The notes under the pieces: model-generated
Told to the model about the DNA's origin: nothing
Database searches by the model: none
Seen by the model: the letters and a program-made list of their open reading frames with translations, nothing else
Shown: piece by piece, positions 50,888 to 60,557 of the stretch
Position numbering within the stretch: position 1 is the stretch's first letter
How the letters are laid out: the number at the start of each line of letters is the position of its first letter
Program-made: the position numbers and the translations under genes
Source: Neisseria sp. KEM232
GTDB lineage: Bacteria > Pseudomonadota > Gammaproteobacteria > Burkholderiales > Neisseriaceae
Assembly: GCF_002237445.1 (NCBI RefSeq)
Contig: NZ_CP022527.1
Location: 1,860,001 to 1,924,000, forward strand
DNA: 64,000 nt
Reading direction: 5' to 3'

Positions 50888-51427
50888 TTATCCCTTAAAT
50901 GGAAATTTGAACAATGCCAGCAATGCTTTGGCCTCTTCATCTGTTTTAGCAGAAGTGGTAATAGTGATATTAAGACCCCTTATGGCATCAATTTTGTCAT
51001 ACTCTATCTCTGGAAATATGATTTGCTCACGAACTCCCATATTGTAATTACCACGACCGTCAAAAGATTTATTACTTACACCACGAAAATCTCTAACACG
51101 AGGCAAGGCTATAGTAATTAAGCGATCTAAAAACTCAAACATCCTTTCACGGCGCAGAGTTACTTTACATCCAACTGGGTAATTATCTCGAATCTTAAAT
51201 CCTGCAATGGATTTACGAGCTACCGTAACAACAGGCTTTTGCCCAGAAATTTTCTCCAAATCGGAAACAGCGTGCTCCATAACCTTCTTATCAGCAACAG
51301 CTTCCCCAACTCCCATATTTAAAGTAATTTTTTCAATACGAGGAACCTCCATGACAGTTTTGTAGCCAAACTGCCTAACCAACTCAGGCACCACAACACT
51401 ATTATAAAAATCTTTTAAACGAGCCAT
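50888..51427 (-). CDS. rplE: 50S ribosomal protein L5
   Basis: A 179-residue 5S rRNA-binding protein. [40 protein letters not shown] and [20 protein letters not shown] are diagnostic. It starts two bases after the rplX stop. Confidence 0.97.
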   Translation of the reverse strand: MARLKDFYNSVVVPELVRQFGYKTVMEVPRIEKITLNMGVGEAVADKKVMEHAVSDLEKISGQKPVVTVARKSIAGFKIRDNYPVGCKVTLRRERMFEFLDRLITIALPRVRDFRGVSNKSFDGRGNYNMGVREQIIFPEIEYDKIDAIRGLNITITTSAKTDEEAKALLALFKFPFKG

Positions 51428-51429
51428 TA

Positions 51430-51765
51430 TTAATCCTCTAAAGTATTAACCGCAACACCGCTAGATTTAAATACCCGAATACGCTGCACTACTCCATTCT
51501 CATTTTTAAGAACTTTAATACCGACGCGATCAGCTTTATTTGTGCTCGGATTTAAAATGGCAACATTAGATATATCTAGCGATAAATTCTTAACAACGAT
51601 ACCACCCTCAATACCTCTAGAAGGATTAGGCTTTATATGCCTCTTCACAAGATTGATACCATCTACCGCAATTCTTGACCCTTTAACATAAGATACTACA
51701 CCAATCTTACCCTTATCTTTGCCAGCAAGAATGATGACACGGTCGCCTTTAATAATTTTATTCAC
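51430..51765 (-). CDS. rplX: 50S ribosomal protein L24
   Basis: A 111-residue assembly initiator. The KOW motif [20 protein letters not shown] and [20 protein letters not shown] are diagnostic. I take GTG at 51765 as start: it gives the family N-terminus (M)NKIIKGD and lies seven bases from AAAGGA, whereas TTG at 51771 is too close to that site. The C-terminal [12 protein letters not shown] is longer than and unlike the meningococcal end. Confidence 0.94.
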   Translation of the reverse strand: MNKIIKGDRVIILAGKDKGKIGVVSYVKGSRIAVDGINLVKRHIKPNPSRGIEGGIVVKNLSLDISNVAILNPSTNKADRVGIKVLKNENGVVQRIRVFKSSGVAVNTLED

Positions 51766-51776
51766 GCACAATTCCT

Positions 51777-52145
51777 TTACAGAACTTCGGGAGCCAAAGA
51801 AACAATTTTCATAAATCTCTCAGTACGCAACTCTCGCGTAACTGGCCCAAAAATACGTGTTCCCATAGGCTCAAGCTTATTATTTAATAATACAGCCGCA
51901 TTATTATCAAATTTTATTAACGCGCCATCAGCTCGACGAACACCTTTTGCGACTCGAACTACAACAGCATTATAAACATCACCCTTCTTAACGCGACCGC
52001 GCGGAGTTGCATCTTTCACAGCAACTTTAATAACATCACCAACACTTGCGTAGCGCCGTTTTGACCCGCCCAACACTTTAATACACATCACACGGCGAGC
52101 ACCAGAATTATCAGCCACGTCCAAGACTGTCTGCATCTGAATCAT
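51777..52145 (-). CDS. rplN: 50S ribosomal protein L14
   Basis: A 122-residue protein at the subunit interface. [20 protein letters not shown] and [20 protein letters not shown] are diagnostic. A gap of 216 bp separates it from rpsQ and holds a good minus-strand promoter, so it probably heads a separately initiated spc-type operon as in E. coli. Confidence 0.98.
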   Translation of the reverse strand: MIQMQTVLDVADNSGARRVMCIKVLGGSKRRYASVGDVIKVAVKDATPRGRVKKGDVYNAVVVRVAKGVRRADGALIKFDNNAAVLLNNKLEPMGTRIFGPVTRELRTERFMKIVSLAPEVL

Positions 52146-52304
52146 ATTTTTACCTTTTTCTAAAATCCAACTTAACTTACTATTTTTAAATTCTCAACAT
52201 TGAAAATAATTACTTAATTGGAATTTAAAACCAATAGAAGGTATGAGTAAATCAGTTTTGGCCCGGAAGGGAAGAAACTTTCACGAAAAGAAAGCTAAAA
52301 ACGA

Positions 52305-52333
52305 AGTTTACAGATTTTTTTATCAAACTGCAA
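52305..52333 (-). promoter_or_regulatory. spc-operon promoter upstream of rplN
   Basis: On the minus strand TTGCAG (52328-52333) and TAAACT (52305-52310) are 17 bp apart, about 160 bp before the rplN start. The promoter is framed by the inverted repeat AAAACGAAG / CTTCGTTTT (52298-52343). Confidence 0.6.
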
Positions 52334-52361
52334 GCTTCGTTTTGTCTAAAAATTTTATAAA

Positions 52362-52625
52362 CTAAACAGTACGTGCCTTTTCAATAAGTTCAGTCACTAT
52401 CCATGCTTTCGTCTTGGAAATAGGTTTACTTTCCTCAATAAGCACAATATCACCAATACCATACTGATTGGCCTCATCGTGAGCATGGATTTTAGTTGAG
52501 CGACGGATAACCTTCCCATACAAAGGATGCTTAACTTTACGCTCAATAAGTACAGTAACTGTTTTATCCATCTTGTCACTAATCACCTTACCTCGCAAGA
52601 CACGGATATTTTTTACGTGATCCAT
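52362..52625 (-). CDS. rpsQ: 30S ribosomal protein S17
   Basis: An 87-residue primary 16S rRNA binder. [20 protein letters not shown] and [20 protein letters not shown] are diagnostic. Its ATG shares an A with the rpmC stop (TAATG). It is the last gene of the S10-type segment. Confidence 0.97.
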   Translation of the reverse strand: MDHVKNIRVLRGKVISDKMDKTVTVLIERKVKHPLYGKVIRRSTKIHAHDEANQYGIGDIVLIEESKPISKTKAWIVTELIEKARTV

Positions 52626-52816
52626 TATTTCACACCCTTTTCAGCCAAGACGGTTTTAATACGAGCAATATCACGACGAGTTTTTTTTAACTCACTTGAC
52701 TTACTTAACTGCCCTGTAGCATTTTGCATACGCAAACCAAATTGAGATTTCAACAAATCAAACATATGATTACGTAATTGCTCAACAGATTGATCTCTTA
52801 ATTCACTAGCTTTCAT
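52625..52816 (-). CDS. rpmC: 50S ribosomal protein L29
   Basis: A 63-residue two-helix protein at the tunnel exit: [20 protein letters not shown] and [23 protein letters not shown] C-terminus. It overlaps rplP and rpsQ by one base each (TAATG junctions). Confidence 0.97.
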   Translation of the reverse strand: MKASELRDQSVEQLRNHMFDLLKSQFGLRMQNATGQLSKSSELKKTRRDIARIKTVLAEKGVK

Positions 52817-53232
52817 TATTTACCTACCTGCTTAATTACGAATACTGTCGGAATAGGTAATTTGGCAGCAGCCAATGCAAATGCCTCCCTTGCCAACGAT
52901 TCAGCAACCCCATCCATTTCATAAAGTATTTTACCAGGTTTAATTTCTGCTACGTAATATTCAACAGAGCCCTTACCACCACCCATACGTACTTGGATAG
53001 GTTTCGCGGTAATCGGTTTATCAGGAAATACTCGAATCCAAATGCGGCCACCACGCTTAATATGACGAGTCATTGCACGACGGGCAGCCTCAATTTGCCG
53101 GGCAGTTAATCGCCCGCGACTCACAGATTTCAAACCAAAATCTCCAAAGCTTACCGAATTGCCACGCGTAGCAATACCAGTATTCCTGCCTTTATGTTGC
53201 TTACGATATTTCAGTCTAGTTGGTTGCAGCAT
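52816..53232 (-). CDS. rplP: 50S ribosomal protein L16
   Basis: A 138-residue protein at the A-site finger and the target of evernimicin-type resistance changes. [40 protein letters not shown] and [19 protein letters not shown] are diagnostic. Its start overlaps the rpsC 3' end by 17 bp. Confidence 0.97.
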   Translation of the reverse strand: MLQPTRLKYRKQHKGRNTGIATRGNSVSFGDFGLKSVSRGRLTARQIEAARRAMTRHIKRGGRIWIRVFPDKPITAKPIQVRMGGGKGSVEYYVAEIKPGKILYEMDGVAESLAREAFALAAAKLPIPTVFVIKQVGK

Positions 53233-53911
53233 TTTTACCTGCCTTTCTGCGTTTACTTTCCGATTCAGATTTTACCTGAGCTGACTCCTTGCTCTCACCT
53301 GTATAAACCCAAACCTTCAGACCAATCACGCCGTAGGTCGTATGAGCTTCACTAGTAGCATAATCGACATTGGCACGCAAAGTATGCAATGGAACTCGCC
53401 CTTCACGATACCACTCGCTTCGTGCGATATCCGCACCATTAAGTCGACCCGAAGTCATAATTTTGATACCTTTTGCCCCAACTCGCATAGCATTTTGCAT
53501 TGCACGTTTCATAGCACGGCGAAATTGAACACGCTTTTCCAACTGCTGTGCAATACCATCAGCAATAATTTGTGCATCCAATTCAGGCTTACGGATCTCT
53601 TCAATATTAACATGAACCGGCACACCCAAAAGATTTTGCAAATCGCGTTTTAATATTTCAATATCTTCGCCTTTACGACCAATAACCATACCAGGTCGGG
53701 CAGAAAAAATTGTTACGCGAGCAGATTTTGCAGGGCGTTCAATAACGATACGTCCAACAGAGGCATTTGCCAACCGTTTCTGCAAATATTCCCGAACATC
53801 AATATCCTGTTTCAAAACAGTCGGAAACTCACTATTTTTAGCAAACCATTTTGAAGACCAGTTTTTATTTACCGCCAAGCGAAAGCCAGTCGGATGAATC
53901 TTTTGTCCCAT
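53216..53911 (-). CDS. rpsC: 30S ribosomal protein S3
   Basis: A 231-residue mRNA-entry protein with KH domain ([20 protein letters not shown]). [20 protein letters not shown] starts it and [15 protein letters not shown] is near the end. The basic tail [12 protein letters not shown] ends the protein. Confidence 0.97.
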   Translation of the reverse strand: MGQKIHPTGFRLAVNKNWSSKWFAKNSEFPTVLKQDIDVREYLQKRLANASVGRIVIERPAKSARVTIFSARPGMVIGRKGEDIEILKRDLQNLLGVPVHVNIEEIRKPELDAQIIADGIAQQLEKRVQFRRAMKRAMQNAMRVGAKGIKIMTSGRLNGADIARSEWYREGRVPLHTLRANVDYATSEAHTTYGVIGLKVWVYTGESKESAQVKSESESKRRKAGKNAATN

Positions 53912-53920
53912 AGCTTTTCC

Positions 53921-54250
53921 TTAGTTTCCCACTGTCAGATTGATGTGACAGGTCTGCTTTTCGATACGGTTACCTCGACCCTTTGCACGAGCCTGAAATC
54001 GTTTCAATGACGCCGCCTTATCCACATATACAGTGACAACTTTTAAATCATCAATATCCGCACCTTCGTTATGCTCTGCATTGGCAATAGCTGATTCCAA
54101 TACTTTCTTGACCAATTCCGCCCCCTTTTTGGGACTGAACGCCAAAATATTTAACGCTTGTGCGACATCTTTACCACGAATTAAGTCTACTACCAATCTG
54201 ACTTTCTGCGCAGACATTCGTGCATTTTTATGACTTGCTGATACTCTCAT
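53921..54250 (-). CDS. rplV: 50S ribosomal protein L22
   Basis: A 109-residue tunnel-wall protein. [20 protein letters not shown] begins it and the loop and signature [20 protein letters not shown] line the exit tunnel near the macrolide site. No unusual insertion in the beta-hairpin tip is seen. Confidence 0.97.
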   Translation of the reverse strand: MRVSASHKNARMSAQKVRLVVDLIRGKDVAQALNILAFSPKKGAELVKKVLESAIANAEHNEGADIDDLKVVTVYVDKAASLKRFQARAKGRGNRIEKQTCHINLTVGN

Positions 54251-54258
54251 GATTCACC

Positions 54259-54537
54259 TTATTTCTTTTTAGCCTTTTTATCGGCCAAATGGCCTTTAAA
54301 GGTACGGGTCAATGAGAATTCACCTAACTTATGACCAACCATGTTATCACTAATAAAAACAGGAACGTGGGTTCGACCGTTATGAACCGCAATAGTGAGG
54401 CCGATAAAGTCAGGCAAAATAGTGGATCGACGCGACCATGTTTTGATAGGACGCTTATCGTTGCTTGCACGAGCCGCATCCACTTTTTTTAGCAAATGCA
54501 GGTCTACATATGGACCTTTTTTCAATGAACGAGCCAT
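54259..54537 (-). CDS. rpsS: 30S ribosomal protein S19
   Basis: A 92-residue head protein. [20 protein letters not shown] and [20 protein letters not shown] are diagnostic. Confidence 0.98.
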
Positions 54538-54542
54538 ATCAA

Positions 54543-55376
54543 TTAACCTTTATTTGAGTAACGGCGACGGACAATCATATTATCCGTACGTTTATTATTA
54601 CGAGTACGATAACCTTTAGCTGGTGTACCCCATGGACTTACCGGTTCACGGGCTTCACCAGTTCGACCTTCACCACCACCATGGGGGTGATCAACGGGGT
54701 TCATTACAACACCACGAACGGTAGGACGGATACCACGCCAACGATTTGCGCCAGCTTTACCGATTTTCTGAAGACTTTGTTCTTCATTACCGACTTCGCC
54801 AATAGTTGCACGGCAATCAACATGAATTTTACGCACCTCGCCCGAACGCAAACGAACTTGGGCATAAATACCTTCTTTAGCCAATACAACAGCAGACGCG
54901 CCTGCAGAACGGGCAATCTGCGCACCTTTACCGGGCTTCATTTCGATGCAGTGTACGGTAGTACCTACCGGAATATTGCGGATGGGCAAAGTATTACCTG
55001 TTTTAATTGCCGCTTCTGCACCAGACAGCAGCACCGCACCGGCTTGAATACCTCTCGGAGCAATGATGTATCGACGTTCACCATCTGCATAACAAAGTAA
55101 GGCGATGTGGGCTGTACGGTTAGGATCGTACTCGATACGCTCCACTTTTGCAGGAATACCGTCTTTATTCCGTTTAAAATCTACTACACGGTAATGATGT
55201 TTGTGACCGCCACCTTTATGGCGCGTAGTAATATGGCCGTTATTATTACGACCCGCGGTAGAGTTTTTCTTTTCAAGAAGCGCAGCGTACGGCGCACCTT
55301 TATGCAAACCTTCTGTGGTAACGCGAACCATGCCGCGACGACCCGCAGAGGTAGGCTTCATTTTTACAATAGCCAT
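54543..55376 (-). CDS. rplB: 50S ribosomal protein L2
   Basis: A 277-residue core protein near the peptidyl-transferase centre. [20 protein letters not shown] and [20 protein letters not shown] (with the functionally important His) are diagnostic. From here towards rplC the sequence becomes less AT-rich. Confidence 0.98.
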
Positions 55377-55381
55377 TCCAC

Positions 55382-55702
55382 TTATTCCTTATCTGCAGCT
55401 GCAGCGGCGGATTCAAGGTCAAGTTCTTGACCCTCAACCAAGCTTACATAAGCTTTTTTAACGTCGCTGCGACGACCTACCGTACGGCCAAACCGTTTGG
55501 TTTTGCCTTTGGTTGTAACAGTAGTAACCGACGCAATCTGCACACCAAACAATAACTCAACAGCAGCTTTGATTTCCTGCTTAGTTGCACTAGGCAATAC
55601 TTTAAAAGTCATTTGGTTGCGTTTCTCAGCCAGCATATTGCTCTTTTCAGAAACAACGGGAGCCAAAATTACTTTCGTCAAACGCTCTTGATTCATACCC
55701 AT
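55382..55702 (-). CDS. rplW: 50S ribosomal protein L23
   Basis: A 106-residue tunnel-exit protein, docking site for trigger factor and [23 protein letters not shown] and [20 protein letters not shown] are diagnostic. The start MGMNQERL overlaps the rplD 3' end by 10 bp behind GGAGGAG. Confidence 0.96.
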   Translation of the reverse strand: MGMNQERLTKVILAPVVSEKSNMLAEKRNQMTFKVLPSATKQEIKAAVELLFGVQIASVTTVTTKGKTKRFGRTVGRRSDVKKAYVSLVEGQELDLESAAAAADKE

Positions 55703-56313
55703 TGCTCCTCCAGTTGCTGAACGGCAGCCTTAGTAATCACTACTTTTTTGTAGCGCAACAGGCTGTAAGGATCGATCTGCTGTGCTTCCAAAACTAATAC
55801 ATTGGGCAAATTGCGCGAAGACAGGTACAGATTTTCATCGAGTTGTTTGGTAACGAACAACACTTGTTCCAAACCAAGATTTTTTACCTGTTCTGCGAAT
55901 GCTTTCGTTTTGGGAGTTTCAGCAGACAATTCGTCAATAACAAACAAACGCTCATCACGCACCAACTGAGACAGGATAGAGGCCATGCCTGCACGGTACA
56001 TTTTACGGTTTACTTTTTGGGTAAAGTTTTCATCGGGCTTGTTCGGAAACGCACGACCGCCGCTTCTCCACAGAGGAGAAGAAGTCATACCAGAGCGTGC
56101 ACGACCGGTGCCTTTTTGACGCCACGGTTTTTTGGTGGAATGTTTCACCTCGGCACGAGTCAGCTGCGCACGGTTACCGGAACGGGCATTAGCCAAATAG
56201 GCGGTAACCAGCTGATGAACCAAAGCCTCATTGTATTCGCGCGCAAACAAAGCATCAGAAGCGGACAAACTACCTGCAACCTGACCTTGCGCATTAATTA
56301 CTTTTAATTCCAT
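55693..56313 (-). CDS. rplD: 50S ribosomal protein L4
   Basis: A 206-residue protein that in E. coli also represses the S10 operon through its leader. [20 protein letters not shown] and [20 protein letters not shown] mark the tunnel loop. Its start shares an A with the rplC stop (TAATG). Confidence 0.97.
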   Translation of the reverse strand: MELKVINAQGQVAGSLSASDALFAREYNEALVHQLVTAYLANARSGNRAQLTRAEVKHSTKKPWRQKGTGRARSGMTSSPLWRSGGRAFPNKPDENFTQKVNRKMYRAGMASILSQLVRDERLFVIDELSAETPKTKAFAEQVKNLGLEQVLFVTKQLDENLYLSSRNLPNVLVLEAQQIDPYSLLRYKKVVITKAAVQQLEEQWV

Positions 56314-56957
56314 TACGCACCTACTTTCACGCTGGGACGCACAATCACATCGCTGTTTACCGCACCGGGAACGGCACCTTTAATCAACAGCAGATTACGC
56401 TCGGCGTCGACACGGACGATTTGCAGATTCTGAACTGTAGAGCGGGTATTGCCGTACTGACCGGCCATGCGCTGACCGGGGAATACGCGGCCGGGATCCT
56501 GTGCCATACCGATGGAACCGGGAACACGGTGGGAGCGCGAGTTACCATGGGAAGTACGCTGGGAATCAAAGTTGTGGCGTTTGATGGTACCAGAGAAACC
56601 TTTACCTTTGGAGGTACCGGTAACATCCACCAACTGACCTGCCTCAAACAAAGCGACGGTTACTTCGCCGCCGGCTTGCAACTCGGCCAGCTTTTCGGCA
56701 GAAACGGCAAACTCAACCAAACCGCGACCCGCTTCCACACCTGCTTTCGCAAAGTGGCCGGCTTCGGCTTTGCTGACACGGTTTGCCTTTTTCTGACCGA
56801 AGGTAACCTGAACGGCGGTATAGCCGTCGGTATCTTCGGATTTCAGTTGAGTGACGCGGTTCGGAGTCATTTCCAGCACGGTTACCGGAACAGAAGCACC
56901 CTGTTCGTCGAACACGCGGGTCATGCCGACCTTGCGTCCAACCAGACCTAAAGTCAT
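56313..56957 (-). CDS. rplC: 50S ribosomal protein L3
   Basis: A 214-residue early-assembly protein. [20 protein letters not shown] and the signature [20 protein letters not shown] are diagnostic; Gln within GQRMAGQYG is the usual methylation region. ATG at 56957 follows TAAGGAAAA. It is the first gene of the operon here: rpsJ, which normally precedes it, is absent. Composition is close to the genome norm. Confidence 0.97.
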   Translation of the reverse strand: MTLGLVGRKVGMTRVFDEQGASVPVTVLEMTPNRVTQLKSEDTDGYTAVQVTFGQKKANRVSKAEAGHFAKAGVEAGRGLVEFAVSAEKLAELQAGGEVTVALFEAGQLVDVTGTSKGKGFSGTIKRHNFDSQRTSHGNSRSHRVPGSIGMAQDPGRVFPGQRMAGQYGNTRSTVQNLQIVRVDAERNLLLIKGAVPGAVNSDVIVRPSVKVGA

Positions 56958-57018
56958 GATTATTTTCCTTAAATTAAAGGGGTCAGCTGCGATTGGCCGA
57001 CCATTTGGACAAAAATAA

Positions 57019-57041
57019 AACCTTGGCGCAAAAGGCCAAGG
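57019..57041 (-). promoter_or_regulatory. 5'-leader hairpin of the rplC operon
   Basis: On the minus strand CCTTGGC and GCCAAGG pair around a 7-base loop and are followed by TTTTATTTTT. It would form at the very 5' end of the transcript and could be a leader control element or processing signal. Confidence 0.55.
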
Positions 57042-57046
57042 CGCGC

Positions 57047-57076
57047 ACTATACTATATTAGCGGCTGTATTTTCAA
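57047..57076 (-). promoter_or_regulatory. promoter of the rplC ribosomal operon
   Basis: TTGAAA (57071-57076) and TATAGT (57047-57052) on the minus strand with an 18-bp spacer, 90 bp before the rplC start. Confidence 0.65.
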
Positions 57077-57119
57077 GGAAAAAATCATGTTTTCCGCCAT
57101 TGTGAAGCAAACGGGAAAC

Positions 57120-57167
57120 AGGTCGTCTGAAAACGTGCGGCCGCTGGGGTCGGTTTTCAGACGGCCT
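57120..57167 (-). terminator. DUS-type inverted pair (one AGGTCGTCTGAA variant)
   Basis: AGGTCGTCTGAA at 57120-57131, which equals the mucDUS dialect, pairs with the inverse AG-DUS TTCAGACGGCCT at 57156-57167. It lies just beyond the stop of the 57178 gene. Confidence 0.6.
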
Positions 57168-57177
57168 GCATATATTT

Positions 57178-57825
57178 TTACCGGCTATCCAAGGCGGCAA
57201 ACAAAGGAAAACGGGCAACAAGATACAGCAAAGCCGCCGCATTCAGGAAAACCGTTATAAAAAACACCCTGCGGAAAGACGCTTTCTGTGATTTGTGCCG
57301 GAGATACGCCTGCGCCAGCAGCGCACCGCCCCAACCGCCTGCGAGGGACAGTATATGCAGCGTGCTTTCTTGCGTACGCCATCCGCCCGTCTGCGCCGCA
57401 TATTTGTCGAAATCATAGGCGTAAAAAGTGATATACCCAGCCAGCACATACCATCCGAATATCAGCCACGACAGTTTGCCGAAAGCACATAAAGCAGCAA
57501 GGGCGGCGTAAAGGGCAATCACAATCAGCAGTTGCACCGCTTGGCCGGACTCAAAGGCTTCTTGCTGTTGCTGTCGCAGCCGTTCCCTATTCCGCCTTTC
57601 CGTTTCCTTGCGCTCTACGAAAGCCTGCTCCTGCACCCGCACGGCCTGCAATCGGCCTTTGCGTTCAGCCGTCTGAAATATAACGCGCTCACCCGCCTGC
57701 GGTCGTCTGCCGGCACAAAATTCGCTGATATGGAAAAACAGCTCCCTCCCGTCGGCATCGCTGCGGAGAAAGCCGTATCCTTTGTCGTCCTGCCAGCGGA
57801 CAACCGTTCCCGTTTGTTGCTTCAT
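57178..57825 (-). CDS. cold-shock domain / DUF1294 membrane protein
   Basis: A 215-residue fusion. Residues 1-65 are a cold-shock (OB-fold) domain with GYGFLRSD (RNP1-like) and ELFFHISEF (RNP2-like). A Glu/Arg/Gln-rich helix (65-95) leads to a DUF1294 membrane domain with four helices; the motifs FYAYDFDKYAAQTGGWRTQE and LSLAGGWGGALLAQAYLRHK are typical. The same fusion occurs in other proteobacteria. Role unknown; RNA binding at the membrane is the obvious guess. Confidence 0.9.
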   Translation of the reverse strand: MKQQTGTVVRWQDDKGYGFLRSDADGRELFFHISEFCAGRRPQAGERVIFQTAERKGRLQAVRVQEQAFVERKETERRNRERLRQQQQEAFESGQAVQLLIVIALYAALAALCAFGKLSWLIFGWYVLAGYITFYAYDFDKYAAQTGGWRTQESTLHILSLAGGWGGALLAQAYLRHKSQKASFRRVFFITVFLNAAALLYLVARFPLFAALDSR

Positions 57826-57850
57826 TATTTTTCACTTCTCATCAAGGCTG

Positions 57851-57890
57851 AGGCCGTCTGAAAGCCACCAAACAGTTTTTCAGACGGCCT
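57851..57890 (-). terminator. DUS inverted-pair terminator after fba
   Basis: AGGCCGTCTGAA and TTCAGACGGCCT are 16 bases apart, 18 bp beyond the minus-strand fba stop. Confidence 0.7.
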
Positions 57891-57907
57891 ATTATCCGTT
57901 CCGACGT

Positions 57908-58972
57908 TTAACCGATGATTTGGTTCAACTCGCCTTTGGCATAGCGGTCGGCCATTTTTTCCAACGACACCGGTTTGATTTTCGCCGCCTGACCTTCGCA
58001 ACCGAAGGCCAGATAGCGGGCGACGCAGACTTCCTTCATCGCATCAATAGTTTTCGCCAGATATTTGCGCGGGTCAAACTCAGACGGATGCTCGGCCAAA
58101 AAGCGGCGTACCGCGCCGGTGGACGCGAGGCGCAGGTCGGTGTCGATGTTGACTTTGCGCACGCCGTGTTTGATGCCTTCGACGATTTCTTCTACGGGTA
58201 CGCCGTAGGTTTCGCCGATGTTGCCGCCATATTCGTTAATCACTTTGAGCCATTCTTGGGGCACGGAGCTGGAGCCGTGCATCACGATGTGGGTATTGGG
58301 CAGGGCTTGGTGGATTTCTTTGATGCGGTCGATGCGCAACACGTCGCCTGTGGGCGGGCGGGTGAATTTGTACGCGCCGTGTGATGTGCCCACGGCAATC
58401 GCCAGCGCATCCACGCCGGTGTCTTTCACAAAGCGCACGGCGTCTTCGACGCTGGTGAGCATTTGGTCGTGCGACAGTTTGCCTACCGCGCCCACGCCGT
58501 CTTCTTCGCCCGCTTCGCCGGTTTCGAGGTTGCCCAACACGCCGATTTCGCCTTCAACCGATACGCCGCAGGCGTGGGAAAACCTGACGACGGTGCGGGT
58601 CACTTCGGCGTTGTATTCGTAGGACGCGGGCGTTTTGCCGTCCTCCATCAGCGAGCCGTCCATCATCACCGACGAAAAACCAAGCTGAATGGAGCGTTGG
58701 CACACGTCGGGCGATGCGCCGTGGTCTTGGTGCATGACGACGGGAATGTGCGGAAATTCTTCGACGGCCGCCAAAATCAGATGGCGCAAAAAGGGCGCGC
58801 CGGCATATTTGCGCGCACCGGCCGAAGCCTGCACGATAACGGGCGCGTTCACCGAGTCGGCGGCTTCCATAATGGCGCGCATTTGTTCGAGGTTGTTGAC
58901 GTTGAAGGCGGGCAGGCCGTAGCCGTTTTCGGCGGCATGGTCGAGCAGCTGGCGCATGGAGACGAGTGCCAT
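57908..58972 (-). CDS. fba: class II fructose-bisphosphate aldolase
   Basis: A 354-residue zinc enzyme splitting fructose-1,6-bisphosphate in glycolysis and making it in gluconeogenesis. The [20 protein letters not shown] motif carries the catalytic Asp and Zn-His; [35 protein letters not shown] and [11 protein letters not shown] follow. Length and loops fit the CbbA-like group used by Neisseria. A TATAAT box on the minus strand is at 59019-59024, 47 bp upstream; ATG follows CAGGAG. It has its own transcription unit. Confidence 0.97.
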   Translation of the reverse strand: MALVSMRQLLDHAAENGYGLPAFNVNNLEQMRAIMEAADSVNAPVIVQASAGARKYAGAPFLRHLILAAVEEFPHIPVVMHQDHGASPDVCQRSIQLGFSSVMMDGSLMEDGKTPASYEYNAEVTRTVVRFSHACGVSVEGEIGVLGNLETGEAGEEDGVGAVGKLSHDQMLTSVEDAVRFVKDTGVDALAIAVGTSHGAYKFTRPPTGDVLRIDRIKEIHQALPNTHIVMHGSSSVPQEWLKVINEYGGNIGETYGVPVEEIVEGIKHGVRKVNIDTDLRLASTGAVRRFLAEHPSEFDPRKYLAKTIDAMKEVCVARYLAFGCEGQAAKIKPVSLEKMADRYAKGELNQIIG

Positions 58973-59018
58973 GGGAAACTCCTGAAATAATGAAAAGGTA
59001 AACGGTTGAAAGGCGCGG

Positions 59019-59024
59019 ATTATA
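59019..59024 (-). promoter_or_regulatory. -10 box TATAAT for fba
   Basis: A perfect TATAAT on the minus strand. The -35 position falls within the adjacent DUS hairpin and is not a good match. Confidence 0.5.
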
Positions 59025-59036
59025 GCAAAAGATAAA

Positions 59037-59064
59037 AGGCCGTCTGAAACCTTTCAGACGGCCT
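59037..59064 (-). terminator. DUS inverted-pair terminator after plsC
   Basis: AGGCCGTCTGAA and TTCAGACGGCCT are four bases apart, 24 bp beyond the plsC stop. Confidence 0.72.
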
Positions 59065-59087
59065 CTCGTTACACCGGCAAACGGGTT

Positions 59088-59816
59088 TTATGGCGTCTGC
59101 CGCGCCATCGGCCCTTTGCCGTTGATTTCGAGCTGGCGCTCTTCTATCCAGTCCTCGCAGCGGCGGATAAGCTCCGTTTCGCTGCCGCTGTCGTAGCGGA
59201 TAACCGGGCCGACAATCACGTCTACCGTGCCGGGGTATTTCAAAAACGAGTCTTTCGGCCAAAATTCGCCGCTGTTGAGGGCGACGGGCACCATGTCCAT
59301 TTCAAACAGCTTGGCCATCCGCGCCGCGCCGCTTTTGTATCGCCCCCTGCTGCCGGGGGCAACGCGTGTGCCTTCGGGGAAGATGGTGATCCAGTAGCCT
59401 TCGTCGCGCCGCTCTTTGCCCTGTTTGGCCAGCTGGGCGCTGGCTTGGGCGCTGCCGCGCTCGATGCCGATGGTTTTGACGATTTTCAGCCCCCAGCCGA
59501 AAAAGGGGATTTTGAACAGCTCGCGTTTGGCGACAAACACTTGGTGCGGGAAGATTTCCTGCAAGGCCAGGGTTTCCCAGCCGCTTTGGTGTTTGGCGCA
59601 AATGATGGACGGCCTGTCGGGTATGTTTTCCGCACCGACAAGGCGGTATTTGAGGCCGACGACGTTTTTCAGCGACCACATCAGCACTTTCACCCACTGC
59701 TGGCCGACCCAAAACGCGCCGTTGGGTATCAGCGCGCCCAAGAGCAGGAAGGGAAACATGGTGATGAGGCTGACGACGAGTATCAGCCAATAAAGCAGGT
59801 TACGCGCCAAGAGCAT
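59088..59816 (-). CDS. plsC: 1-acyl-sn-glycerol-3-phosphate acyltransferase
   Basis: A 242-residue membrane-bound acyltransferase making phosphatidic acid. An N-terminal helix (about 5-30) precedes the acceptor motif KHQSGWETL (the HxxxxD/E catalytic block), VAKRELFKIPFFGWGL and the donor motif FPEGTR. The neisserial nlaA gene is of this kind and likewise lies directly after gmhB. The start overlaps gmhB by 17 bp. Confidence 0.93.
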   Translation of the reverse strand: MLLARNLLYWLILVVSLITMFPFLLLGALIPNGAFWVGQQWVKVLMWSLKNVVGLKYRLVGAENIPDRPSIICAKHQSGWETLALQEIFPHQVFVAKRELFKIPFFGWGLKIVKTIGIERGSAQASAQLAKQGKERRDEGYWITIFPEGTRVAPGSRGRYKSGAARMAKLFEMDMVPVALNSGEFWPKDSFLKYPGTVDVIVGPVIRYDSGSETELIRRCEDWIEERQLEINGKGPMARQTP

Positions 59817-60381
59817 GGGCGGCCTCCGTTTCCTGTTTTTCCTGCTGCATCAGATATTGGGCGAAGGCGGCGAGGTCGTCGAAAATCTGCGTACCCTGCG
59901 GCAGCTCCCCCGCGTGTCCGGCCAGCGTTTTTTTGCCTTTGCCGCTCAACACCAGCACGGGTCTGCCGCCCGCGCCCGCCACGGCCTGCAAGTCGCGCAG
60001 GCTGTCGCCCACCATGTAAACGTCGGCGGCTTTGGCGTTGAAGCGGTCGATGATGTCTTCCACCATGCCGCTTTTGGGTTTGCGGCAGTTGCAGTCGGCG
60101 GCGGCGGTGTGCGGGCAGAACCAGATGCCGTCGATTTCGCCGCCGGCCTGCCGCACCAGCTTGTGCATTTTGGCGTGCATTTCGTTCAACTGCTGCATGG
60201 TGAAGAGGCCGCGGCCGATACCGGACTGGTTGGTGGCGACGGCAACGGTGTAGCCCGCCTGCGTGAGAAAGGCGATGGCGTCCATGCTGCCTTCGAGCGG
60301 CACCCACTCGTCGGCGGATTTGACGAAGTCGTCGCGGTCGCGGTTGATCACGCCGTCGCGGTCGAGAATAATCAGTTTCAT
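59800..60381 (-). CDS. gmhB: D-glycero-beta-D-manno-heptose-1,7-bisphosphate 7-phosphatase
   Basis: A 193-residue HAD-family phosphatase in ADP-heptose synthesis for the LOS core. Catalytic Asp7 and Asp9 lie in LDRDGVIN; NQSGIGRG, the zinc loop CPHTAAADCNCRKPKSGM and VGDSLRDLQAV follow. The start MKLIILDRDG at 60381 is the family start. With plsC it forms a two-gene operon known in Neisseria. Confidence 0.95.
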   Translation of the reverse strand: MKLIILDRDGVINRDRDDFVKSADEWVPLEGSMDAIAFLTQAGYTVAVATNQSGIGRGLFTMQQLNEMHAKMHKLVRQAGGEIDGIWFCPHTAAADCNCRKPKSGMVEDIIDRFNAKAADVYMVGDSLRDLQAVAGAGGRPVLVLSGKGKKTLAGHAGELPQGTQIFDDLAAFAQYLMQQEKQETEAAHALGA

Positions 60382-60516
60382 AAGGGTTTCCGGAAAATCG
60401 TGCGGCATTTTAGAGCCTGAACGGGGGCTGTCAAGGCTTTGAGACCGTCTGAAAGCGGGGTTTCAACGAAGCCGGAACGGGGCGGACGACGTCTCGGTAT
60501 GAAGACAGAATGCGGT

Positions 60517-60522
60517 TATAAT
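60517..60522 (+). promoter_or_regulatory. -10 box TATAAT for the DUF4190 gene
   Basis: A perfect TATAAT 35 bp before the start; no convincing -35 box. Confidence 0.45.
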
Positions 60523-60557
60523 GCGCGCTTTGCGCCACCAACGACACGGAAACCGCC

